Below, one piece after another: positions 33,282-41,621 of a DNA stretch of 64,000 nucleotides (within the stretch, counting starts at the first letter, position 1; each line of letters starts with the position of its first letter). The DNA comes from Pseudomonas mendocina (GTDB lineage Bacteria > Pseudomonadota > Gammaproteobacteria > Pseudomonadales > Pseudomonadaceae), in the NCBI RefSeq assembly GCF_003008615.1, contig NZ_CP027657.1, forward strand, positions 3,720,001 to 3,784,000, read 5' to 3'. Position numbers and translations under genes: made by a program. The notes beneath the pieces are model-generated. The model saw nothing but the letters and a program-made list of their open reading frames with translations, ran no database searches and was not told the origin of the DNA.

Positions 33282-35480
33282 TCAGCCGGCCAACCCTGCT
33301 GCCCTGGCGCGCGCCGCGTGCAGCTTCTTGTAGCTGTCGATCAGGCGCAGGTGCTTGTCCAGCCCTTCCAGCTTCATGCTGGTCGGCGTCAGGCCAAAGA
33401 AGCGCACGCTACCGTCCACCGAGCCGATTGCGGCATCGATGCGCTCGCTGCCGAACATGCGGCGGAAGTTGTGCTCGAAGTTGGCCAGCTCCAGCTCGTC
33501 GTCCAGCTGCACTTCCAGCACGGCATTCACTGCCTGGTAGAACAGGCCGCGCTCGACGGTGTTGTCGTTGTACTGCAGGAAGGCTTCGACCAGCTCCTTG
33601 GCGTCGTCGTATTTCTTCAGCGCCAGGTTGATCAGCAGCTTCAGCTCGAGGATGGTCAACTGGCCCCACACCGTGTTGTCGTCGAACTCGACGCCGATCA
33701 GCGTGGTGATATCGGTGTAGTCGTCGACCTCGGTGTTGTTGAGGTTGCGCAGCAGCGATTTGAGCTCGCGGTCGCTGAGGGCGTGCAGGTTGAGGATGTC
33801 CTTGCGAAACAGCAGCGCCTTATTGGTGTTGTCCCAGATCAGATCCTCGACCGGGTAGATCTCCGAATAGCCCGGCACCAGGATGCGGCAGGCGTTGGCG
33901 CCGAGGTCGTCGTAGGTGGCCACGTAGACCTCCTTGCCCATGTCCTCGAGGATGCCGAACAGGGTCGCGGCTTCCTGTTCATTCGAGTCGCTGCCTTCGC
34001 CGGAGAAATCCCACTCGACGAATTCGAAGTCCGGCGTGGCGCCGAAGAAGCGCCAGGAGACCACGCCGCTGGAGTCGATGAAGTGCTCGACGAAGTTGTT
34101 CGGCTCGGTCAGTGCCAGGCTGTCGAAGGTCGGCTGCGGCAGGTCGTTGAGGCCCTCGAAGCTGCGGCCCTGGAGCAGTTCGGTAAGGCTGCGCTCCAGC
34201 GCCACTTCCAGGCTCGGGTGCGCGCCGAAGGAGGCGAATACGCCACCAGTGCGTGGGTTCATCAGGGTCACGCACATCACCGGGAATTCACCGCCGAGGG
34301 AGGCATCCTTGACCAGCACCGGGAAGCCTTGCTCCTCCAGGCCCTGGATGCCGGCAACGATGCCCGGGTACTTGGCCAGCACGTCCTGCGGCACATCCGG
34401 CAGGCACAGCTCGCCTTCGAGGATTTCGCGTTTGACCGCCCGCTCGAAAATCTCCGACAGGCACTGCACTTGGGCCTCGGCCAGGGTATTGCCAGCGCTC
34501 ATGCCGTTGGACAGGTACAGGTTCTCGATCAGGTTGGACGGGAAATACACCGTCTCGCCATCGCTGCGGCGCACGAATGGCAGCGAGCAGATGCCGCGCA
34601 GGGTGTTGCCGGAGTTGGTGTCATACAGGTGCGAGCCGCGCAGCTCACCATCCGGGTTGTAGATGGCCAGGCAGTGCTCGTCGAGAATCTCCTCGGGCAG
34701 CGCATCCTTCGGGCCCGGCTTGAACCAGCGCTCGTTGGGGTAATGGACGAACTCGGCCGCGGCGATGTCCTCGCCCCAGAACTGGTCGTTGTAGAAGAAG
34801 TTGCAGTTCAGTCGCTCGATGAATTCGCCAAGTGCCGAGGCCAGGGCACTTTCCTTGGTCGATCCCTTGCCGTTGGTGAAGCACAGGTTCGACTGTGCGT
34901 CGCGAATGTGCAGCGACCAGACGTTGGGCACGATATTACGCCAGGAGGCGATCTCGATCTTCATGCCCAGATCCGCGAGGATGCCCGACATATTGGCGAT
35001 GGTCTGCTCCAGCGGCAGATCCTTGCCCGGGATGTAAGTGGTGGTATCGGACACCGGCATCAGCAGCGCCTGGGCATCGGCGTCGAGGTTGTCCACTTCC
35101 TCGATGATGAACTCGGGGCCCTGCTGCACCACCTTTTTCACGGTGCAGCGGTCGATGGAGCGCAGGATACCCAGGCGATCCTTCTCGGATATATCGGCGG
35201 GTAGTTCGACCTGGATCTTGAAGATCTGCGCGTAGCGGTTCTCCGGGTCGACGATATTGTTCTGCGACAGGCGGATGTTCTCGGTGGGGATGTCTCGCGT
35301 CTGGCAGTACAGCTTGACGAAATAGGCCGCGCACAACGCCGAGGAGGCCAGGAAGTAGTCGAACGGCCCCGGCGCCGAGCCATCGCCCTTGTAGCGAATC
35401 GGTTGATCGGCGATCACCGTGAAGTCGTCGAACTTGGCCTCCAGGCGCAGGTTGTCGAGAAAGTTGACCTTGATTTCCAT
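33282..35480 (-). CDS. ycaO: OsmC-YcaO fusion protein
   Basis: A 732-residue protein. Residues about 1-140 form an OsmC-like domain (YKGDGSAPGPFDYFLASSAL; cysteines in SALCAAYFVKLYC and DRCTV match the peroxiredoxin-like Ohr/OsmC pattern). Residues about 180-600 are a YcaO domain with the ATP-binding glutamates in ESALASALGEFIERLNCNFF and EAQVQCLSEIFERAVKRE. The C-terminal about 110 residues are helical, TPR-like. YcaO proteins activate amide backbones with ATP; the E. coli homologue aids RimO-dependent modification of ribosomal protein S12. No precursor peptide or dehydrogenase typical of azoline clusters lies nearby, so a housekeeping role is likelier. Confidence 0.88.
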   Translation of the reverse strand: MEIKVNFLDNLRLEAKFDDFTVIADQPIRYKGDGSAPGPFDYFLASSALCAAYFVKLYCQTRDIPTENIRLSQNNIVDPENRYAQIFKIQVELPADISEKDRLGILRSIDRCTVKKVVQQGPEFIIEEVDNLDADAQALLMPVSDTTTYIPGKDLPLEQTIANMSGILADLGMKIEIASWRNIVPNVWSLHIRDAQSNLCFTNGKGSTKESALASALGEFIERLNCNFFYNDQFWGEDIAAAEFVHYPNERWFKPGPKDALPEEILDEHCLAIYNPDGELRGSHLYDTNSGNTLRGICSLPFVRRSDGETVYFPSNLIENLYLSNGMSAGNTLAEAQVQCLSEIFERAVKREILEGELCLPDVPQDVLAKYPGIVAGIQGLEEQGFPVLVKDASLGGEFPVMCVTLMNPRTGGVFASFGAHPSLEVALERSLTELLQGRSFEGLNDLPQPTFDSLALTEPNNFVEHFIDSSGVVSWRFFGATPDFEFVEWDFSGEGSDSNEQEAATLFGILEDMGKEVYVATYDDLGANACRILVPGYSEIYPVEDLIWDNTNKALLFRKDILNLHALSDRELKSLLRNLNNTEVDDYTDITTLIGVEFDDNTVWGQLTILELKLLINLALKKYDDAKELVEAFLQYNDNTVERGLFYQAVNAVLEVQLDDELELANFEHNFRRMFGSERIDAAIGSVDGSVRFFGLTPTSMKLEGLDKHLRLIDSYKKLHAARARAAGLAG

Positions 35481-35723
35481 GAGGCAGCACCAGCAAGCGA
35501 AACAAAATGGCCGCCATTATCCGGGTTTTCTGCGGGGTGTGCTGGGTCGGATGAATCTGCCGTAATGCAGGCGGCACTATTGCCGATTGGAATCAGCCTG
35601 CTCGCGATACAGCGGATGATGTTCTATAAAACCTACAACTGATTCAGCCGTGTTACACCGCGCACTCAGATACCACCAGGTGAACCGGGTGTACGGCTTA
35701 TAACGACATAAGGAAATTGCGCC

Positions 35724-38471
35724 ATGAAGTACAACGACGCAGCGTTCCCCCTTCGCCATTCCCTGATTCTTTCCGCCGCGATTGCCGCTTCTATCTGGGG
35801 CCTGGACAGTACTCGACCGGCGAGCGCACAAGTGACATTCACTGGCGACGTGAACCCCACGCCACCCCCAGGCACTGACTGGGTCGTTGGCGGCGATCTT
35901 GTCGTGGGGGATGGTGCTGCCGGCACCTTGCTGATCGATGCCGGTGGAACCGTCAGCGGCACCGCAGATGCCTATGTCGGCAACTTCGACAGTGGCACGG
36001 TGACCGTCCAGGGGGCGGGCGGTGCAGGCAATGCTTCCACCTGGACGATAGACGGTGAAACCTATATCGGCGTCGAGACGGGCAGCACTGGCCGGCTGGA
36101 TATCCTCGATGGTGGCGTGGTGAGTAGCGAGGGCAGCGTTTCTGTCGGTCGAGATGCTGGCAGCATCGGTAACGTCACTGTGTCGGGGGCCGACTCCTTG
36201 TGGGACGCCAGGTCGGCCGCGAATCCCAGCCCCAGTTTTCAGATCGGTGTCGGTGGCGTTGGCACGCTGGATATCAACGATGGTGGCGTGGTGCGCAGCC
36301 AGCAGGGGTTGATAGGCGTCATTGGTGGGGGCAATGGCCGCGTCACCGTGAACGGTCTTGGGTCGAGCTGGGCTCCGATCGACAACATCTATGTCGGTTT
36401 CGAGGGCACGGGTGTTCTGCAGGTCGAGGACGGTGCCGCGGTCAGCACCGAGCAGGCCGGTGGTGGCGCTGCGACTATCTACATTGGCTATCTCGCCGGC
36501 AGTGACGGTACGGTGAGCGTATCGAGCACTACGGGTGATGTTTCGACGCTGAGCGCGAGCGATGATCTGCGGGTGGGTGTCGAGGGCAGCGGCACGATTT
36601 CCATCGACAATGGCGGCCTGGTGCAGATTGCAGACAACGTGCATATCGCCGACACCGCCACCAGCGACGGAACGCTTCATCTCAATGGTAGCGCCGCTGG
36701 GCGCGGTGTTCTCGAAGCCGGGGCGGTGATTGCCGGGCTCGGCACTGCCGACCTCGATCTTGATGGCGGCATTCTGCGGGCCAACCGCAACGAGAACAAC
36801 TTCCTGAGAAACTTCACGGCGGGGCTGGCCGTGGGCACGGAGGGCGCCTGGTTCGACAGCAACGGCTACAACATCGGCATCGGCACCGCCTTTTCCGGCA
36901 CCTCGACCTTCAACAAGCTGGGCGCGGGCAGACTGACCTTGACGGGCAACAGCTCGACCTTCACCGGCGACGCTCTGGTACAGGCCGGAACCCTGCAGGT
37001 CGATGGCACCCTTGGCGGCACCATGGATGTGCTGGCGGGGGCTCGTCTCACGGGCATCGGCCAGGTCGGCGTCACCACCAACCGCGGGGTGATCGCGCCG
37101 GGGCAGCCTGGCAGTCTGGGTACGCTGACGATTGCCGGAGATTACACGCCGGCGGGCGGGAGCATCGAAATCAGAACCCAGCTGGGTGACGACAGTTCTC
37201 CGACCGACCGTCTGGTGATCACCGGCTCCACCTCCGGCAGTACACCCATCACCGTCATCAACGTCGGTGGTACCGGTGCGCAAACCACCGAAGGGATCAG
37301 GATCATCGAGGTCGGTGGGGCGTCCAACGGCATCTTCACCCTGGCGAGCAGCACGACCTACGAAGGTGACCCGGCGGTGGTGGCCGGCGCCTACGCCTAT
37401 CGGCTGTATCAGGGCGGTGTATCCACTCCCCTGGATGGCGACTGGTACCTGCGCTCGGTCATTCAGAACACCTCCGCGCCGCCCGGCACGCCGCTTTACC
37501 AGCCGGGCGTGCCCAGCTACGAGGCTTATCCGCAGATCCTGCTTGGGCTCAATGGTGTGCCGACGCTGTATCAACGCGTGGGCAATCGTCCGTGGGAGGA
37601 GGGCAGTGCAGTGTCGTCGGTCGAGGAGGCCAGTGGCCGTTTCACCACCCCGAGTGGCCTCTGGATACGGGTTGAAGGTGGGCACAATCGCGTCGACCCG
37701 CAGCGTTCGACCTCCGGCAGCGAGTACCGCTACGACATGACCAGAACGCAGATCGGTCTCGATGCGCTGCTGCTGCAGAACGACGGCGGCCACCTCGTTG
37801 GCGGCCTTTCCCTGCATTACGTCAACGGCAGTGCCGACACCAAGTGGCGCTATGGCGCGGGTGACTATGGCTCTGGCGATATCTCCACCGATGGCTATGG
37901 CCTCGGCGCCACGCTCACCTGGTACGGCAACGACGGCTTCTATGTCGATGGCACGGCGCAGGCGACCTGGTACGACAGTGACCTTTCGGCGCGGCCGGTG
38001 CGTGGCCTGGTCAGCGACAACGATGCGTTCGGCTACGCCTTCTCGCTGGAGAGCGGCAAGCGCTTCACCCTGGATCGAGGCTGGGTGATCACCCCGCAGG
38101 CCCAGGTGACCTACTCGAAGGTGCGCTTCGACAGCTTCAGCGATGTATTCGGCGCCTCGGTTCGCCCCGGCCGCGACGACAGCCTGCAAGGGCGCGTGGG
38201 CATCAGCCTGGAGCGTCAGCTCGACAGCACGCGTCTCTACACCATCGCCAACCTGTACAACGAGTTCCTCGACGGTACCTCGGTGCGTGTCGACGATCAG
38301 GTGTTTCGCAGCCGCGATGACCGTGTGCGGGCCGGCGTCGGCTTCGGTGGTTCGCATGACTGGGACGGCGGCAAGTACTCGCTCTATGGTGAAGGCAACT
38401 TCACCCGCAGCCTGGCCAACAGCGACTCCTACGGTTACGGCGCCACGGTCGGTTTTCGCGTCAGGTGGTGA
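35724..38471 (+). CDS. Type Va autotransporter
   Basis: A 915-residue protein with a signal peptide ending near ASA (residue about 36). The passenger is built of beta-helix-like repeats of the form YVGxxGTGxLxIxDGGxV (for example IGVGGVGTLDINDGGVV and VGFEGTGVLQVEDGAAV), then an autotransporter repeat (FSGTSTFNKLGAGRLTLTGNSSTF) near residue 395. The C-terminal about 270 residues are an autotransporter beta-barrel ending GATVGFRVRW, with an aromatic last residue. The passenger function is unknown; adhesion or biofilm roles are usual. AGGA lies 9 bases before the ATG and TATAAC upstream may be its -10. It stands alone, divergent from the OsmC-YcaO gene. Confidence 0.88.
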   Translation: MKYNDAAFPLRHSLILSAAIAASIWGLDSTRPASAQVTFTGDVNPTPPPGTDWVVGGDLVVGDGAAGTLLIDAGGTVSGTADAYVGNFDSGTVTVQGAGGAGNASTWTIDGETYIGVETGSTGRLDILDGGVVSSEGSVSVGRDAGSIGNVTVSGADSLWDARSAANPSPSFQIGVGGVGTLDINDGGVVRSQQGLIGVIGGGNGRVTVNGLGSSWAPIDNIYVGFEGTGVLQVEDGAAVSTEQAGGGAATIYIGYLAGSDGTVSVSSTTGDVSTLSASDDLRVGVEGSGTISIDNGGLVQIADNVHIADTATSDGTLHLNGSAAGRGVLEAGAVIAGLGTADLDLDGGILRANRNENNFLRNFTAGLAVGTEGAWFDSNGYNIGIGTAFSGTSTFNKLGAGRLTLTGNSSTFTGDALVQAGTLQVDGTLGGTMDVLAGARLTGIGQVGVTTNRGVIAPGQPGSLGTLTIAGDYTPAGGSIEIRTQLGDDSSPTDRLVITGSTSGSTPITVINVGGTGAQTTEGIRIIEVGGASNGIFTLASSTTYEGDPAVVAGAYAYRLYQGGVSTPLDGDWYLRSVIQNTSAPPGTPLYQPGVPSYEAYPQILLGLNGVPTLYQRVGNRPWEEGSAVSSVEEASGRFTTPSGLWIRVEGGHNRVDPQRSTSGSEYRYDMTRTQIGLDALLLQNDGGHLVGGLSLHYVNGSADTKWRYGAGDYGSGDISTDGYGLGATLTWYGNDGFYVDGTAQATWYDSDLSARPVRGLVSDNDAFGYAFSLESGKRFTLDRGWVITPQAQVTYSKVRFDSFSDVFGASVRPGRDDSLQGRVGISLERQLDSTRLYTIANLYNEFLDGTSVRVDDQVFRSRDDRVRAGVGFGGSHDWDGGKYSLYGEGNFTRSLANSDSYGYGATVGFRVRW

Positions 38472-38487
38472 GTACGAGCGGCGATTT

Positions 38488-39558
38488 CTACTCGGGCCTT
38501 TGTAGCGGCCAGCTCAACACGAAGCGGCTGCCTCCGTTCGCTGACGCCTGACAGTACGCCTGCCCGCCATGTGCCTCGGCGATGGCCTTGACCACTGCCA
38601 GGCCGAGGCCGCTGCCGCCGCTCTTGCGCGAGCGCGACGGGTCGCCACGGCGAAAGGCTTCGAAGATGTCGGCGGCCAGGGCGCTGTCGATGCCGGGGCC
38701 GTCGTCTTCCACGCTCAGTTGGCAGTCGTCGCCGACCTGCTCCAGACGCACCCGCAGGCTGCCTGGGTCGGCATGGCGCAGGGCGTTTTCCAGCAGCGCC
38801 ATCAGCGCCTGGCGGATGCGCACGGCATCGCATTCCACCTGCAGTTCGGCGTCCAGTTCCCGGTGCAGGTGAAAACCCTTGTCCGCCAGCGGCGTGGCGA
38901 AGGCCTGCAACACGCTGCCCAGTTCATCGGCCAGGCGCACGCGGCTCCGCTGCACTTCCAGGTGACCGCTGTCGTTGAGGCTCAGCACGCGCAGGTCTTC
39001 GATCAGGTGGTTGAGGCCTTCGACCTGGCGCAGCAGGCCTTCGAACAGCTCGGCGCTGGGGCTGAACACGCCTTCGGCCAGGCCTTGCAGGCGGCCGCGC
39101 AGGATGGTCACCGGGGTGCGCAGTTCGTGGGCGATGGCGGCGTTCCAGAACTCACGCTCGCGGGTCATGCTTTGCAGGCGCTCGGCCATGGCGTTGAAGT
39201 CGCGCACCAGTTGTGCGGTTTCGCCCATGGCCTGTTCGTCCAGCGGGGCGCGCGCATCGAGCTTGCCCTGAGCCACTTCGCGCAAGCTGTGTGCCACTGC
39301 GTTCAGCGGGGAGATCAGCCGTCGCGACAGGCGTACGGCGACGAAGACCGCCATGCCCAGTGCAGCGATGATGGTGCAACCGATCCAGATCATCTCTACC
39401 CGCGAGGGCATCCAGGTTTCGGAGATGCTGCCCGGCATGTAGGCCACGGCGATGGCGTAGAACACGTAGGAACCGAACACCGCGATGAAGATGATCCCCA
39501 GCGCCATTACCGCCAGGGACAGGATGATCTGCCGGCGCAGCCCCGGTGTCGGTTTCAT
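38488..39558 (-). CDS. AdeS-like sensor histidine kinase
   Basis: A 356-residue kinase with two TM helices (about 10-38 and 56-78) and a very short periplasmic loop, so it may sense membrane stress. HAMP is about 79-132, and HisKA has His144 in AIAHELRTPVTILRGRLQ. HATPase_c follows with ENALRHADPG, EDDGPGID and GSGLGLAVVKAI. The dimerisation region (LLRQVEGLNHLIEDLRVLSL) is strikingly like AdeS of Acinetobacter as I recall it. It overlaps its regulator by 4 bases (ATGA), and the pair is divergent from an RND efflux operon, as in adeRS-adeABC. Confidence 0.87.
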   Translation of the reverse strand: MKPTPGLRRQIILSLAVMALGIIFIAVFGSYVFYAIAVAYMPGSISETWMPSRVEMIWIGCTIIAALGMAVFVAVRLSRRLISPLNAVAHSLREVAQGKLDARAPLDEQAMGETAQLVRDFNAMAERLQSMTREREFWNAAIAHELRTPVTILRGRLQGLAEGVFSPSAELFEGLLRQVEGLNHLIEDLRVLSLNDSGHLEVQRSRVRLADELGSVLQAFATPLADKGFHLHRELDAELQVECDAVRIRQALMALLENALRHADPGSLRVRLEQVGDDCQLSVEDDGPGIDSALAADIFEAFRRGDPSRSRKSGGSGLGLAVVKAIAEAHGGQAYCQASANGGSRFVLSWPLQRPE

Positions 39559-40289
39559 GACTCGACGCCGAAGCGATAGCCCACGCCCCAGACGCTGGCC
39601 GGCACGCCCTGGATGTCGAGGGCTTCGAGCTTCTTGCGCAGCTTGCTGACGTGGCTGTCCACGGTACGCTCCTGGGTGTCGCCCTCGGGCAGGCAGCTTT
39701 CCAGTAGTTCGGCGCGGCTGAACGCCCGTTTCGGCGCGCGCATCAGGCAGGCCAGCAGTTTGAACTCGGTCAGGGTCAGTTCCAGCGTCTGCGCCTGGCC
39801 ATCACGAAAGACGCTGGCTTCGTGGCTGTCCAGATCGATCTGGAACGCGCCGACGCGCAACATCTGCGAGGCGGCAGGAACACTGCCCCGCGTGCGCCGC
39901 AGCACCGCCTGCACCCGTGCCACCACCTCGGCTGGGTTGAAGGGTTTGACCACGTAGTCGTCGGCGCCCAGACGAAGCCCCATCAGCTTGTCGATGTCCT
40001 GATCGAGCGCCGTGAGCATGATCACCGGGGTGTCGCCACGGGAGCGAATCTCGCTGAGCACCTTCCAGCCATCGAGCACGGGCATCTGCACGTCAAGCAG
40101 CAGCAGATCCGGCTTGAGCGTCTGATGCAGGGCCAGTGCCTGCTGGCCATCGCTGGCGTGCTCGGTGCGCAGGCCGCTGCGTTGCAGGTAGGCGATGAGG
40201 ATGTCGGCGATCTCGGCTTCGTCCTCGGCGATCAGCACCAGTGCCGGGGCGGGGGAGGCGGGGCTGGTGCGTGCGTGGGGCTCGGACAT
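39555..40289 (-). CDS. AdeR-like response regulator
   Basis: A 244-residue OmpR-family regulator. Receiver phospho-acceptor Asp66 is in LLLLDVQMPVLDGW; TPVIMLTALDQDIDKLMGLR and GADDYVVKPFNPAEVVARVQ are nearly identical to AdeR. The winged helix ends TVDSHVSKLRKKLEALDIQ and GVGYRFG. It probably activates the divergent RND pump. The 161-base spacer to the membrane fusion protein gene should contain its binding site; none was identified with confidence. Confidence 0.88.
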   Translation of the reverse strand: MSEPHARTSPASPAPALVLIAEDEAEIADILIAYLQRSGLRTEHASDGQQALALHQTLKPDLLLLDVQMPVLDGWKVLSEIRSRGDTPVIMLTALDQDIDKLMGLRLGADDYVVKPFNPAEVVARVQAVLRRTRGSVPAASQMLRVGAFQIDLDSHEASVFRDGQAQTLELTLTEFKLLACLMRAPKRAFSRAELLESCLPEGDTQERTVDSHVSKLRKKLEALDIQGVPASVWGVGYRFGVES

Positions 40290-40450
40290 GGGCAGGCTCG
40301 CAGACGGTGGCGCTGAATGTTATCGCGGCCTCCATGCTTTCTCCACAAAGCCTCGAATCATTCGCAACAGTGCTGCCCCAGACTGCAGCCTCGATCAGCT
40401 CCCGGTCGCCATCAGATCGGCGGAGCGCAGTGGGCAACGAGGAGTGGGTT

Positions 40451-41605
40451 ATGGGCAGCAAACAACGGCATCTGAGCATCGTGCTCGCAGGGCTTGCCGT
40501 ATTGGCGCTGACGGGGTGCGACGCGGCACCCGAGCACGCCGAAGCGGCCGCGCCAATGCAGGTGTCGGTGCTGACGCTTGAGGCACATGAACTGTCGGTC
40601 AGCGAGGATCTGCCGGCGCGTGTCGCTGCCGTGCGCAGCGCCGAGATTCGTGCGCAGATCGGCGGCATCGTGCAACGCCGCCTGTTCGAGCAGGGCGCCG
40701 AAATCAAGGCCGGTGCCGTGCTGTTCCAGATCAACCCAGCACCGTTCAAGGCCGAGGTCGACAGCGCTGCCGCTGCCCTGCAACGCGCCGAGGCGACCCT
40801 GGCGCGGGCAAGTGTGCAGGCCGAGCGCCTGAAACCGCTGGTGCAGGCCGAAGCGGTCAGCCGCCAGGTGTATGACGATGCCGTGGCGCAGCGCGAGCAG
40901 GCCGCCGCCGACGTAGCCCAGGCCAGGGCGACGCTGGCGCGGCGCAAGCTGGACCTGCAGTTCGCCAGCGTCGAGGCGCCGATTGCCGGGCGCATCGACC
41001 AGGCGCTGGTCAGCGAAGGGGCGCTGGTGTCGCCCACCGATGCCACGCCCATGGCGCGTATCCAGCAGATCGACCAGGTGTACGTCGACGTGCGCCAGTC
41101 CGCTTCGATCCTGGACACCTTGCGTCAGCAGGCCGGCTCGGCGACGCCGGAACTGAGCGTGGACATCCTCGGCAGCGACGGCAAGCCGCTGGGCATGCGC
41201 GGGCGCATCCTGTTCTCCGGCATCGAAGTGGATGCCGGCACCGGCGACGTACTGCTGCGCGTACTGGTGGATAACCCGCAACGCCGTCTGCTGCCCGGCC
41301 TCTACGTGCAGGCGCGGATTCCCCGTGCCCATTACCCCGCCGCCCTCAGCGTGCCGCAGCAGGCTGTGACCCGTACGGCAGGCCAGGCCAGCGTGTGGGT
41401 GGTCGATGCCCATGGCCAGGTACGCCCGGTGCCCATCGAGCTCGGTGAGCTGGTCGAGCGCCGTTACCGCGTGGTGTCCGGGCTCAGTGCCGGGCAGCAG
41501 GTGGTGGTCGAGGGCATCGAACGTCTGAGTTCCGACGCCCAGGTTGCCACGCGCCCCTGGCAGCCCGCCGCCAACGGCGAACGCCTCAGCGCCGTCGCGC
41601 GCTGA
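40451..41605 (+). CDS. RND efflux membrane fusion lipoprotein (AdeA-like)
   Basis: A 384-residue periplasmic adaptor. The signal peptide ends in lipobox ALTGC (cysteine about 20), so it is probably anchored to the inner membrane by lipid. Barrel-sandwich and hairpin regions (RSAEIRAQIGGIVQRRLFEQ, VEAPIAGRIDQALVSEGALV) and RRLLPGLYVQARIP are typical of the AdeA/MexA family. GGAG nine bases before the ATG at 40451 fixes the start. It is the first gene of the pump operon, 16 bases before the transporter. Confidence 0.92.
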   Translation: MGSKQRHLSIVLAGLAVLALTGCDAAPEHAEAAAPMQVSVLTLEAHELSVSEDLPARVAAVRSAEIRAQIGGIVQRRLFEQGAEIKAGAVLFQINPAPFKAEVDSAAAALQRAEATLARASVQAERLKPLVQAEAVSRQVYDDAVAQREQAAADVAQARATLARRKLDLQFASVEAPIAGRIDQALVSEGALVSPTDATPMARIQQIDQVYVDVRQSASILDTLRQQAGSATPELSVDILGSDGKPLGMRGRILFSGIEVDAGTGDVLLRVLVDNPQRRLLPGLYVQARIPRAHYPAALSVPQQAVTRTAGQASVWVVDAHGQVRPVPIELGELVERRYRVVSGLSAGQQVVVEGIERLSSDAQVATRPWQPAANGERLSAVAR

Positions 41606-41621
41606 GTTCGGAGAGATCGTC

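Noticed and set aside
35577..38357. Long open frame (926 codons) on the minus strand opposite the autotransporter gene
   Set aside because: It mirrors the codon structure of the repeat-rich autotransporter, has no recognisable domain or ribosome binding site, and runs through intergenic DNA. It is a high-GC antisense shadow.
40290..40450. AdeR-type binding repeat in the divergent spacer
   Set aside because: TTTCTCCACA at 40338-40347 is suggestive, but no second half-site of the right kind is visible, so no site is claimed.
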